Assembly: GCF_000014685.1 (NCBI RefSeq) | Contig: NC_008321.1 | Location: forward strand, 2,601,001-2,665,000 | From: Shewanella sp. MR-4 | Lineage (GTDB): Bacteria; Pseudomonadota; Gammaproteobacteria; Enterobacterales; Shewanellaceae | Direction: 5' to 3' | DNA: 64,000 nucleotides | Shown: positions 53,286-62,848 of the stretch, piece by piece | Layout: every line of letters begins with the position of its first letter | How positions within the stretch are numbered: the stretch's first letter is position 1 | The notes under the pieces: model-generated | The model's database searches: none | Told to the model about the DNA's origin: nothing | What the model saw: only the letters and a program-made list of their open reading frames with translations | Position numbers and translations under genes: made by a program

Positions 53286-54224
53286 ATGACCCAAATAGCC
53301 CCACTACACGCCGATACGGACCATAATCAAGCCATTGAGACTATCCTCAATAGCCTCGATGTGTTGGTCTATGTATCAGATTTAAATACCTATGATTTGC
53401 TCTATTTAAATAGTTATGGCGCATCAGTTTGGGGGGATGCGAAAGGAAAAAAGTGCTATCAAGTTCTGCAATCGGCACAAAACTCCCCTTGCCAATTTTG
53501 CACTAATCCTAAACTAGTGGACTCGGATGGAAATCCTACGGGCGTCCATGTATGGGAGTTTCAAAATACGCAAAATGGCCGTTGGTATCAATGTCGAGAT
53601 CAAGCCATTCATTGGACTGATGGCCGATTAGTCAGAATTGAAATCGCCACCGATATCACCGAACGCAAACAGATGGAGCAAGCACTAATAGAGGCCAAAT
53701 CTACGGCAGAGCGCCTTGCCCATACCGACGAACTGACCCAGCTCTATAATCGCCGGGCTTTTTTCAATCTCGGTCGTCAAATCGCGCAGCAAGCCCAACA
53801 ACCGCTGTCGTTTATTATGTTTGATATTGACCATTTCAAGCGGATTAACGACCATTGGGGCCACGCAATCGGTGATGCGGCGCTTATCCATATCGCAAGA
53901 TTGACGCAAACTAAACTGAGTTCGAGTGATATTCTCGCCCGTTTAGGGGGTGAAGAGTTTGGCCTGATTTTACCCAACACTCACCATGAGCAAGCATGGC
54001 AAGTTGCGGAAGCGATTCGCCATGGGTTTGATACACAGCCGCTGCACCTTGATGGACATAGCATCCGCTGCACCGCAAGCTTTGGCATATCATCCATAAT
54101 CTTACCAAAAATCAATCACCTCGATGAGGCACAAACTCTCTTGGAGAGCTTATTCAATAATGCCGATCAGGCCATGATGCAAGCTAAACGCGCAGGTAGG
54201 AATCAAGTCTGCCATGCGGCATAA
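53286..54224 (+). CDS. PAS-GGDEF diguanylate cyclase
   Basis: 312 residues, no membrane segment. A PAS-like sensor (about 17-135) holds cysteines in KKCYQVLQSAQ and PCQFCTNPK, suggesting a redox- or metal-sensing site. The GGDEF domain (about 145-305) has DELTQLYNRRAF and active-site RLGGEEFGLIL. The RxxD I-site position reads SSSD, so it is probably missing. An inverted repeat AGGCTA-TAT-TAGCCT lies at 53215-53229. No good ribosome-binding site is visible. It borders the nar cluster. Confidence 0.87.
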   Translation: MTQIAPLHADTDHNQAIETILNSLDVLVYVSDLNTYDLLYLNSYGASVWGDAKGKKCYQVLQSAQNSPCQFCTNPKLVDSDGNPTGVHVWEFQNTQNGRWYQCRDQAIHWTDGRLVRIEIATDITERKQMEQALIEAKSTAERLAHTDELTQLYNRRAFFNLGRQIAQQAQQPLSFIMFDIDHFKRINDHWGHAIGDAALIHIARLTQTKLSSSDILARLGGEEFGLILPNTHHEQAWQVAEAIRHGFDTQPLHLDGHSIRCTASFGISSIILPKINHLDEAQTLLESLFNNADQAMMQAKRAGRNQVCHAA

Positions 54225-54426
54225 CCCGTGGTAAGAAAGTAAGGTTGTTTAATACCTGAGTAAAACTTGAAATACGGCCCTCTTCTCTCGCAGATGGATT
54301 GCCAGAACCCAGCTTTTATTACCATTGAGTTAATTCAACATCCTTTAAGAGCTTCTCATAGCTTAATAAGAGGTTCAAAGTCGTCTAGAAAAGTAGTGAC
54401 GATTCTTCGAACTAATGCAAAATATA

Positions 54427-55092
54427 TTAAAATATATTTTCTTGAAGAATCCATACAGTCGCTTCAACTCTCGATTTGAATGATAGCTTTTTCAGTAGAT
54501 TCTTAACATGAACTTTTACCGTTCCCTCCGTAATAATAAGTTTACGAGCAATCATTTTATTCGACAAGCCTTGTGAAACTAGTCTGATGATATCTTTTTC
54601 TCTCGCTGTCAGGGATTCAATATCTCGTTTTGTTGCAGGGGGATTATGTCGTAAACCTGTCGCTAAAATCGGAGCGATAGCATCGCTTAATACAATTTTC
54701 CCAGCAGCAGCTTGCTGTATAGATTGCAGTAAATCTTCAGGCTCCATATCTTTCAACAAATAACCATCTGCTCCATATTTAAAAGCATTAACTATATCGC
54801 CCTCATAATTTGAGACTGTAAATACGATAATGCGACTGGATAGTTCACACTCTCTAAGTTTAGTCAGGGTTTCTAGGCCATTAAATTCTGGCATATTTAG
54901 ATCAAGCAAAATTAAATCTGGGTCTAATTGAGTCGCCAATATTATGCCATCCTTTCCGCAACTGGCTTCAGCAACTATGCATAAATTGTCTGCCATACCA
55001 ATTAATTGCTTAACGCCGTTACGTAGCATGGGATGGTCATCTATAAGTAAAATTGTTGCCTTATCTTCCTCAGTGATAACTTGATTACACAT
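54427..55092 (-). CDS. narL: Nitrate/nitrite response regulator NarL/NarP
   Basis: 221 residues: receiver domain with ILLIDDHPMLRNGV, phospho-Asp in DLILLDLNMPEFNGLETL and Lys in GYLLKDM; then a LuxR/NarL-type helix-turn-helix (LTAREKDIIRLVSQGLSNKM). ATG 55092 lies within an overlap with the narX stop (ATGTGTAA), with GGAG seven bases upstream; the frame also extends to 55104. It binds TACYNMT-type heptamers, of which candidates are seen before narK and narG. NarL and NarP cannot be separated by sequence alone. Confidence 0.9.
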   Translation of the reverse strand: MCNQVITEEDKATILLIDDHPMLRNGVKQLIGMADNLCIVAEASCGKDGIILATQLDPDLILLDLNMPEFNGLETLTKLRECELSSRIIVFTVSNYEGDIVNAFKYGADGYLLKDMEPEDLLQSIQQAAAGKIVLSDAIAPILATGLRHNPPATKRDIESLTAREKDIIRLVSQGLSNKMIARKLIITEGTVKVHVKNLLKKLSFKSRVEATVWILQENIF

Positions 55093-56938
55093 TATCATCT
55101 CCATTTTTAATTAAAGAGGAATAAGTAGCATTAAATAAAATCTTTACCTCAACGCCACCATTTAAATGATTATCTATAGAGCACTTACCTGGGAGGTTTT
55201 TTGCACGATCATTCATTATAGATATTCCATAATGATTTACTTTTGCCATATCACCACTGAGACCTATACCATTATCTCGTATGACGACTTGAATATGATT
55301 ATGAATAGGATCAAAGTCTAATTGAACCACAGCACAATCTGCATTAGCATGTTTGTATATGTTACTTAGCGCTTCTCGCACGATATGAACTAAATGAATA
55401 GCTTGATGTGAACTCACACAATTTGGCGGTAATTGATAAATTAATTCAATGGAAAAACCTAACTTTTGATTGAACTCTTCTATCGTTGACTCCAATGCAG
55501 GATGTAATCCCGGTTCATTGAGTTTCAGTCTAAAGGTTGTAAGTAACTCTCTCAAATGGCTGTATGCAGAGTTAAGTTCGGTACGCATTTCTTGAATCAG
55601 CACTAACTGTTCAGCACCTAGATTTTTACTCTGCATTTGTAAACAGCTTACTTTTATTTTCAAACAAGACAGTGATTGGGCAATCGAATCATGAAGTTCT
55701 CTTGCAATAACTGCTCTTTCATCCATTATCATAAGCTGTTTATTTTTATAATCTTGATATTCTAAAGCTAATGATGTTGACAATTGCTCCACTAATGTTT
55801 TAACCAATTGAGACTGCAAAGGAGTTAAATCTTGATCATTTAAGCAGTAAGCTATCATTACTCCATATTCACCATACTGATCCCTAAGCGGCCATTCTAA
55901 CATTTTACAATTTAATGTAGATTGACTAAAACTATTATCTAAACACAATTCACATTCATGATCGGCACAATATTTTGGCCTAACTGTGTTAGATGTTTTA
56001 AATTGTTCAAAATTATTTGAGTTATTGTATTCATACAAACGTAACTGCATTGATGTAAAAGGTATTAATTCTTCCAACTCTTTTAATATAGGGAAATAAC
56101 GTAAACATGTAGATGCCGAACTATGAAGTTGATTGCTCGAACGGTACAGGAAAGATAACCAAAGATTTTGTTCACGTATATGTAGTGTTTTTTGTTGAAC
56201 TCTACGTTCTAACTCATCATACATCTTTCTTAATTGAGTTGACATACAACTCATAGCATCACCAAGAATAGTCATTTCATCATGATATTTTCTTTCCCTG
56301 AATCGCTGACTAAAATCACCTGAACTAATGCTGTTAGCTATCCTTAATAGCTCTTGCCAAGGGCGAAATATTCGTAAATTTAAAAAAAAGACCCCAACTA
56401 TAGTTAACAGTACACTTAAAAAGATAAAAACACTATGAACTCGAGATACAAGCTTTAACTTTACTTCTGTATTACTATCTATTTTTTTTACTAGGTTATC
56501 TAGCTTAGCCACAAAAAAATCGACCTTAACCCTAGCATCACTTGCTGCTTTTGCCGATAGTAATGTTGGTTGTAACTGTAAACTCCAATATTGATACAAA
56601 TCATTAAAATCGTTGATTAAATCCTCCCTCTCTAAAAAAACCTTTAATTTAACAACATCCTCACCCTTATTTAATTGATTTTGGCCTATATTCAACTTAC
56701 TGATAAATGGCGAGTTGGCCAACAATAACTTCTGTTCATTCTCTAAGGGTAAAAATGAAAGTAGTCGGTAACTTTTCATTCGCATTGAGCCTATCTCATC
56801 TATTGCATGGGCACTTCCTTGGAGACTATTCGATACCCATGATGATATAACCATCCCTGTAATACCCAAGAAACTCAAGGCAATGATGAGTACCCCAATC
56901 TTTTTTACAATAGAAAGAGTACGGTTAAAACTTAACAT
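55085..56938 (-). CDS. narX: Nitrate/nitrite sensor kinase NarX
   Basis: 617 residues from ATG 56938 (a GTG-GTG frame extends six residues further). Two transmembrane helices (about 14-36 and 165-190) flank a periplasmic domain holding the P-box-like AHAIDEIGSMRMKSYRLLS (from about residue 44), the nitrate-binding signature. A HAMP, a cysteine cluster (YCADHECELCLD ... LNC) in the central module and a HisKA_3 with ARELHDSIAQSLSCLKI follow, then a HATPase. It overlaps narL by 8 bases. Base composition is markedly AT-rich. Confidence 0.93.
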   Translation of the reverse strand: MLSFNRTLSIVKKIGVLIIALSFLGITGMVISSWVSNSLQGSAHAIDEIGSMRMKSYRLLSFLPLENEQKLLLANSPFISKLNIGQNQLNKGEDVVKLKVFLEREDLINDFNDLYQYWSLQLQPTLLSAKAASDARVKVDFFVAKLDNLVKKIDSNTEVKLKLVSRVHSVFIFLSVLLTIVGVFFLNLRIFRPWQELLRIANSISSGDFSQRFRERKYHDEMTILGDAMSCMSTQLRKMYDELERRVQQKTLHIREQNLWLSFLYRSSNQLHSSASTCLRYFPILKELEELIPFTSMQLRLYEYNNSNNFEQFKTSNTVRPKYCADHECELCLDNSFSQSTLNCKMLEWPLRDQYGEYGVMIAYCLNDQDLTPLQSQLVKTLVEQLSTSLALEYQDYKNKQLMIMDERAVIARELHDSIAQSLSCLKIKVSCLQMQSKNLGAEQLVLIQEMRTELNSAYSHLRELLTTFRLKLNEPGLHPALESTIEEFNQKLGFSIELIYQLPPNCVSSHQAIHLVHIVREALSNIYKHANADCAVVQLDFDPIHNHIQVVIRDNGIGLSGDMAKVNHYGISIMNDRAKNLPGKCSIDNHLNGGVEVKILFNATYSSLIKNGDDNV

Positions 56939-57256
56939 AGCGCTATAGTTCACCACTAATTGACTCGTATATATTGTTTCACTACGACATAGTCTATTTA
57001 TTTACTATTTCAATCATATACCCCCTTGTGGATACCTCTTAATTTCAAAATAAATAAAATCATCCGTTAACACAAAAAATGCTTACTTATCTATATGATA
57101 TATAAAAGTTTAAACAGATTATCGCTAGCACCCATTAAGGAGTAGCATGGACATTCGCCAAAAGACATAATTGAACCTCGATTGATTTACATCAATTTCC
57201 TTTCGTGTTTAAGCCAGTAAAAGCGTGACTACTTTCAATTTTTTGTAGGATGTCTT
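56939..57256. promoter_or_regulatory. narX/narK divergent region with FNR-type and NarL-type sites
   Basis: A perfect FNR consensus TTGATTTACATCAA is at 57182-57195, 62 bases before narK, fitting a site near -41.5. A 7-2-7 NarL/NarP dyad CACCCAT-TA-AGGAGTA is at 57129-57144 (one mismatch from TACCCAT), and a heptamer TACCTCT at 57033-57039, within TACCTCTTAAT, which recurs at narG. The layout implies anaerobic and nitrate control of narK, and possibly of narX. Confidence 0.75.
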
Positions 57257-58675
57257 ATGGCTTTATCTCAAACCACCCCAAAATCACGTCAGGGAGTCAT
57301 ACATGATTGGCACCCAGATGATAAAAAATTTTGGCTACTCAAAGGTAGTAAAATTGCGAGAAAAAACTTAATAATTTCTATATGTTGTCTACTACTTTCA
57401 TTTTCTGTTTGGATGTTATTTAGTGCGGTTGCTGTCAATCTTAATAAAGTGGGTTTTAACTTTACGACTGACCAGCTCTTTTTATTAACGGCTTTACCTT
57501 CGGTATCAGGTGCATTATTGCGCGTACCTTATTCGTTCGTCATACCCATTTTTGGAGGCCGCCGTTGGACCGCTTTCAGTACCGCCTTGCTAATGATTCC
57601 GAGTCTTTGGTTAGGATTTGCTGTGCAAGATAATACAACCCCCTTCAGCATATTTGTCATTATTGCACTGTTATGTGGGTTTGGTGGTGCCAATTTTGCT
57701 TCAAGTATGGCCAATATTAGTTTTTTCTATCCTAAGGATAAACAAGGTAGTGCATTAGGGTTAAATGGAGGATTAGGAAATCTAGGTGTCAGCGTTATGC
57801 AACTATTCGTCCCCCTGATCATCTCAATAGGAATCTTCAATATCTTTGGAGAAAGTGCTGATATTCAAAGCAATGGCAACACCATTTGGTTACAAAATGC
57901 CGCTTGGGTTTGGCTTCCCTTCTTATTAATCAGTACTCTGATGGCTTGGTTCGGAATGAATGATATCGCTGCAGCTAAAGCATCAATCAAACAACAACTT
58001 CCTGTATTAAAGCAAGGTCATCTGTGGATTTTGAGTTTACTGTATCTCGCTACATTTGGATCATTCATCGGCTTTTCAGCAGGCTTTGCGATGCTAACAA
58101 GTACCCAATTCCCAAATATCGATATTTTGCATTTCGCTTTTTTAGGCCCTTTAGTGGGTGCATTAATGCGCCCTGTTGGTGGCATTTTATCCGATAAATG
58201 GGGTGGTATTAATGTCACCATGGTAAATTTTATGTTAATGGGACTCTTTGCCACATTACTATTTTTTACCCTTCCCACAGCAGAAACCGAGGGGCATTTT
58301 AATGCTTTCTTCATATTATTTTTGGCGCTTTTTGCTACCGCAGGATTAGGCAGTGGCTCAACATTTCAAATGATTTCTGTCGTTTTTAGACGATTAATCG
58401 TGACAAGTGTTAAAGCAAAAGGGGGAAGTGACGCCCAGGCCCAAGTAAAAGCAGCAACAGATACTGCTGCCGCATTAGGGTTTATCTCAGCCATAGGTGC
58501 TATTGGAGGTTTTTTCATTCCCAAGGCATTCGGAACATCATTAGCATTAACCGGTTCTCCCGTTAATGCCATGAAGGTCTTTATCTTTTGTTATATTGCT
58601 TGCCTTTTTATCACATGGTTGATTTATGGGCGAAAAATTAAAACTATGGCCACTGAAAAGATTTCAACTGTTTAG
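57257..58675 (+). CDS. narK: Nitrate/nitrite transporter NarK
   Basis: 472 residues, major facilitator of the NNP family with about 12 transmembrane helices. The nitrate signature motifs GGANFASSMANISFFYPKDK and then GLNGGLGNLGVS are present, and the second GLGSGSTFQMISVVFR as well. ATG 57257 follows TAGGATG. It moves nitrate in and nitrite out for the adjacent reductase. A perfect palindrome/terminator follows before narG. Confidence 0.95.
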   Translation: MALSQTTPKSRQGVIHDWHPDDKKFWLLKGSKIARKNLIISICCLLLSFSVWMLFSAVAVNLNKVGFNFTTDQLFLLTALPSVSGALLRVPYSFVIPIFGGRRWTAFSTALLMIPSLWLGFAVQDNTTPFSIFVIIALLCGFGGANFASSMANISFFYPKDKQGSALGLNGGLGNLGVSVMQLFVPLIISIGIFNIFGESADIQSNGNTIWLQNAAWVWLPFLLISTLMAWFGMNDIAAAKASIKQQLPVLKQGHLWILSLLYLATFGSFIGFSAGFAMLTSTQFPNIDILHFAFLGPLVGALMRPVGGILSDKWGGINVTMVNFMLMGLFATLLFFTLPTAETEGHFNAFFILFLALFATAGLGSGSTFQMISVVFRRLIVTSVKAKGGSDAQAQVKAATDTAAALGFISAIGAIGGFFIPKAFGTSLALTGSPVNAMKVFIFCYIACLFITWLIYGRKIKTMATEKISTV

Positions 58676-58688
58676 TGATTTGATTGTT

Positions 58689-58734
58689 GTATGAATAAAA
58701 ACGGTTTGCCTAGGCAAACCGTTTTTATTCATAC
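58689..58734. terminator. 46-bp perfect palindrome after narK
   Basis: From GTATGAATAAAAACGGTTTG (58689-58708) the sequence reads into its exact complement ending at 58734, without mismatch, centred on CCTAGG. The stem has a U-tract GTTTTTATTC on the plus strand, so it acts as a terminator, but the perfect 23-bp arms are unusually long. Confidence 0.8.
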
Positions 58735-59081
58735 GAGTTAAATGATGATGCTCCTTCCCGATTGAGCATCATTGCTTGAACTTGACTTACACATGTTGAA
58801 TAACGCCTTGCTGTCTCAACTACCTCTTAATAGTTCAGCTGATAAAACACACGCTCTCCCAACATTGGAAATTAATAAAATAATCTAATAAACAGTGCCT
58901 TAATAGCAAACACCCTCTATTACCTTGGTGGTATTTGGTCATTGCCGTCACAAATTGCTCATTGCCTAACTTGATCTTTGTCAACTTCTACTAACGTTCT
59001 GCTCTTTATCCTGCGGTCACCTCAAAGCAATAAATCCGTATACATAAAATAACTAGTACGCCACCATTAGGAGTAACTTGG
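58735..59081 (+). promoter_or_regulatory. narG promoter region
   Basis: A near-FNR site TTGATCTTTGTCAA (58971-58984; one mismatch from TTGATNNNNATCAA) lies about 100 bases before narG. TACCTCTTAAT (58821-58831) repeats the narK-side heptamer extension. AGGAGTA at 59069-59075 is also a heptamer complement, but it is the ribosome-binding site of narG. Confidence 0.65.
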
Positions 59082-62000
59082 ATGAGTAAGTTTCTTGACC
59101 GGTTTCGCTATTTCAAACAAGTCGGAGATACATTTTCCGGCGACCACGGCCAAACATTGCATACTAATCGAGAATGGGAAGATGGTTATCGTAGCCGCTG
59201 GCAACACGATAAAATCGTTCGTTCAACCCATGGAGTAAATTGTACCGGTTCTTGTAGTTGGAAAATTTACGTAAAAAATGGTCTTGTAACATGGGAAACA
59301 CAACAAACCGATTATCCCAGAACCCGCCCCGATTTACCTAACCATGAGCCGCGCGGATGCCCTCGAGGTGCCAGCTACTCTTGGTATCTCTACAGTGCTA
59401 ACCGTCTTAAATATCCTATGGTACGTAAACCGCTGCTTAAACTCTGGCGAGAAGCTAAACAGCGTTTTACGGATCCAGTTCATGCTTGGGAATCGATAGT
59501 CACGAATCAAACTGCAGCAAAGGAATATAAATCTGCACGTGGTCGTGGTGGTTTTGTTCGCAGTTCATGGGTAGAGGTCAATGAAATCATTGCTGCATCA
59601 AACGTTTATACCATCAAACAGCATGGCCCTGACCGAGTTGTCGGCTTCTCGCCAATCCCTGCAATGTCGATGGTATCTTATGCTGCGGGAGCACGTTATT
59701 TATCACTTATCGGCGGTTCATGTTTAAGTTTCTATGACTGGTATTGCGACCTCCCACCAGCATCTCCGATGACTTGGGGTGAGCAAACTGACGTCCCAGA
59801 ATCTGCCGATTGGTATAACTCTTCTTATATCATCGCTTGGGGCTCAAATATTCCACAAACTCGTACCCCAGACGCACATTTCTTCACAGAAGTCAGATAC
59901 AAAGGCACTAAAACTGTCGCCATTACTCCTGATTATGCAGAAGTCGCAAAACTTTGCGATCACTGGCTCAATCCCAAGCAAGGAACCGATAGCGCCGTCG
60001 CCTTAGCCATGGGGCATGTGATTCTGCGAGAATTCCACGTCAATCGACAATCAGAGTATTTCCAAAATTACCTGCGCCAGTATTCGGATATGCCCATGCT
60101 GGTACAATTAGATCCTCGTGAAGATGGTAGTTTTGCCGCAGGTCGTTTTCTACGCGCCTCGGATCTGATTGATAAACTTGGTGAAGAAAACAATCCTGAT
60201 TGGAAGACAGTCGCCATTAATGATCAAAATGGCGAACTGGTTGCACCGAATGGCACAGCAGGTTATCGCTGGGGTGAAAAAGGCAAATGGAACCTGGCGC
60301 AGCTAGCTGGTAAAGACCAAGACAAAGTGAAGTTACGTCTTGGGATTCATAATGAAGATCATATTGTTGACGTTGCCTTTCCATACTTTGGCGGTATAGA
60401 ACATGAACATTTCAGCAGTGTCCCCTTAAAAGATCTTATCCATCGAAAACTGCCTGTAAAACGTATCCAACTTGCTGATGGAAGCGAAACGTATGTTACA
60501 ACGGTATACGATTTAACCTTAGCAAACTACGGCGTTGAACGCGGTTTGCAGGATCCAAGCTGCGCACAAACCTATGCCGATGTAAAAGCATACTCCCCTG
60601 CTTGGGCAGAGAAAATCACTGGTGTCGCAGCCGATGAAATCACCCGCATTGCCCGTGAATTTGCAGATAACGCAGAAAAAACTCGTGGCCGTTCGATGAT
60701 TATCGTCGGCGCAGGATTAAACCACTGGTATCACATGGATATGAACTACCGCGGATTAATCAACATGTTGGTCTTCTGTGGTTGCGTGGGGCAAAGTGGC
60801 GGCGGCTGGGCTCACTATGTCGGCCAGGAAAAACTGCGCCCGCAAACGGGTTGGCAGCCACTGGCATTTGGCCTCGATTGGCAAAAACCTCCACGTCATA
60901 TGAACGGCACGTCCTTTTTCTACAATCACTCAAGCCAATGGCGCTATGAGAAATTAAAAACCGAAGAGCTGCTGTCCCCTCTTGCTGATAAATCACGTTA
61001 TAGCCAGCACTTAATCGACATGAACGTTAAAGCTGAACGTTTAGGTTGGTTACCGTCATCGCCACAACTGAACGTCAATCCATTACACATTGCCAAGCAG
61101 GCAAATAGCGTAGGGTTATCGCCAACAGATTACACGGTTAAAGCTTTAAAAGAAGGTACTATTCGCTTCGCAGCTGAGCAACCAGAAGATCACTATCCGC
61201 GTAACATGTTTATCTGGCGCTCAAACCTGCTAGGTTCATCGGGCAAAGGCCATGAATACTTACTCAAGTATTTATTGGGTACCGAACACGGTATTCAAGG
61301 GAAAGACTTAGGTGAAATGAGTGCCGAAAAACCTAATGAAATCGAATGGAAAGATACCCCCACTCAAGGCAAGCTAGATTTAGTGGTGACTCTAGACTTC
61401 CGGATGTCAAGCACCTGCTTATTCTCGGACATAGTATTACCAACGGCGACCTGGTACGAAAAGGACGATATGAATACTTCGGATATGCATCCATTCATTC
61501 ATCCGTTATCCGCAGCAGTAGACCCAGCATGGGAAGCTAAATCAGACTGGGACATTTACAAGGGGATTACCAAGGCATTTTCCAAAGTCTGTGAAGGCCA
61601 CCTTGGAAAAGAGACTGATGTAGTGACTCTGCCAATCCAGCATGACTCGCCCGCGGAAATTGCTCAAGCATTTGACGTGCGAGACTGGAAGCTAGGCGAA
61701 TGTGACCTCATTCCAGGAAAAACTGCACCTCACATAACAACTGTTGAACGGGATTATCCCAATACTTATGCTCGCTTTACGGCTTTGGGTCCACTGTTAA
61801 CAAGCCAAGGCAATGGCGGTAAAGGGATTAACTGGAACACCGACAGCGAAGTCGAACTACTTAAAAAACTCAACTATGTACACCACGATGGCATAGCACA
61901 GGGCTTAGCAAAGATTGAATCAGCAATCGACGCTGCTGAAGTCATCTTGGCTCTAGCGCCTGAAACCAACGGCCATGTTGCAGTGAAAGCTTGGGATGCT

Positions 62001-62846
62001 CTAAGTGAGGTCACAGGGCTTGAACATCGGCATCTTGCCATCAATAAAGAAGATGAAAAAATCCGCTTCCGCGATATTCAAGCTCAGCCACGAAAGATTA
62101 TTTCTAGCCCGACCTGGTCAGGCCTTGAAGATGAGCACGTTTCCTACAACGCAGGTTATACCAACGTCCATGAGTTTATTCCTTGGCGTACCGTGACTGG
62201 GCGTCAGCAACTCTACCAAGATCACCAATGGATGCGTGACTTCGGTGAAAGCTTGATTGCCTACCGCCCCCCCATCAATACCCGCACGGTACACGAAATT
62301 ATGGGAAAAAAAGGTAATGGCAATAAGGAAAAAGCATTGAATTGGATCACACCACATCAAAAATGGGGGATCCACTCAACCTATAGCGAAAACCTATTAA
62401 TGCTGACCCTATCCCGAGGTGGACCAATCGTCTGGATGAGTGAAGACGATGCTAAAGACTTAGGCATTGAAGATAACGATTGGATTGAAGCCTTCAATAG
62501 CAATGGCTCATTAACTGCTCGCGCGGTAGTCAGCCAACGAGTACCAGAAGGCATGGTGATGATGTATCACGCCCAAGAACGTTTGGTGAACATTCCTGGA
62601 TCAGAAATTACCGGGCAACGCGGTGGTATTCATAACTCGGTCACTCGAGTTTGCCCAAAGCCCACGCATATGATTGGAGGCTATGTCCATCAAGCCTACG
62701 GCTTTAACTATTATGGCACTGTGGGTTCTAACCGAGATGAGTTTGTCGTTGTTCGTCGCATGAATAACGTTAACTGGTTAGACAACGAAAATAATGATCA
62801 CAAACAAGCACCCAATATGCACAGCGGTCTGTCTGGGGAGAAATAA
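59082..62846 (+). CDS. narG: Respiratory nitrate reductase alpha subunit NarG
   Basis: 1254 residues, cytoplasmic-facing molybdenum subunit that reduces nitrate to nitrite. The FS0 cluster ligands His50, Cys54, Cys58 and Cys93 are visible (THGVNCTGSCSW, RGCPRGAS), and the Mo-coordinating Asp is in WYCDLPPASPMTWGEQTD (about residue 223, the E. coli D222 counterpart). Length is close to E. coli NarG (1247). ATG 59082 follows AGGAG. narH starts 2 bases after the stop. The short N-terminal leader has no obvious Tat twin-arginine signal of the exported type, in line with Nar rather than archaeal pNar. Confidence 0.97.
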   Translation: MSKFLDRFRYFKQVGDTFSGDHGQTLHTNREWEDGYRSRWQHDKIVRSTHGVNCTGSCSWKIYVKNGLVTWETQQTDYPRTRPDLPNHEPRGCPRGASYSWYLYSANRLKYPMVRKPLLKLWREAKQRFTDPVHAWESIVTNQTAAKEYKSARGRGGFVRSSWVEVNEIIAASNVYTIKQHGPDRVVGFSPIPAMSMVSYAAGARYLSLIGGSCLSFYDWYCDLPPASPMTWGEQTDVPESADWYNSSYIIAWGSNIPQTRTPDAHFFTEVRYKGTKTVAITPDYAEVAKLCDHWLNPKQGTDSAVALAMGHVILREFHVNRQSEYFQNYLRQYSDMPMLVQLDPREDGSFAAGRFLRASDLIDKLGEENNPDWKTVAINDQNGELVAPNGTAGYRWGEKGKWNLAQLAGKDQDKVKLRLGIHNEDHIVDVAFPYFGGIEHEHFSSVPLKDLIHRKLPVKRIQLADGSETYVTTVYDLTLANYGVERGLQDPSCAQTYADVKAYSPAWAEKITGVAADEITRIAREFADNAEKTRGRSMIIVGAGLNHWYHMDMNYRGLINMLVFCGCVGQSGGGWAHYVGQEKLRPQTGWQPLAFGLDWQKPPRHMNGTSFFYNHSSQWRYEKLKTEELLSPLADKSRYSQHLIDMNVKAERLGWLPSSPQLNVNPLHIAKQANSVGLSPTDYTVKALKEGTIRFAAEQPEDHYPRNMFIWRSNLLGSSGKGHEYLLKYLLGTEHGIQGKDLGEMSAEKPNEIEWKDTPTQGKLDLVVTLDFRMSSTCLFSDIVLPTATWYEKDDMNTSDMHPFIHPLSAAVDPAWEAKSDWDIYKGITKAFSKVCEGHLGKETDVVTLPIQHDSPAEIAQAFDVRDWKLGECDLIPGKTAPHITTVERDYPNTYARFTALGPLLTSQGNGGKGINWNTDSEVELLKKLNYVHHDGIAQGLAKIESAIDAAEVILALAPETNGHVAVKAWDALSEVTGLEHRHLAINKEDEKIRFRDIQAQPRKIISSPTWSGLEDEHVSYNAGYTNVHEFIPWRTVTGRQQLYQDHQWMRDFGESLIAYRPPINTRTVHEIMGKKGNGNKEKALNWITPHQKWGIHSTYSENLLMLTLSRGGPIVWMSEDDAKDLGIEDNDWIEAFNSNGSLTARAVVSQRVPEGMVMMYHAQERLVNIPGSEITGQRGGIHNSVTRVCPKPTHMIGGYVHQAYGFNYYGTVGSNRDEFVVVRRMNNVNWLDNENNDHKQAPNMHSGLSGEK

Positions 62847-62848
62847 GT

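Noticed and set aside
54267..54479. 70-codon frame between the PAS-GGDEF gene and narL
   Set aside because: It overlaps the 3' end of narL on the other strand, has no ribosome-binding site and no family features.
59069..59075. AGGAGTA before narG as a NarL heptamer
   Set aside because: It is at the right distance to be the Shine-Dalgarno of narG, so binding by NarL cannot be inferred from the match.
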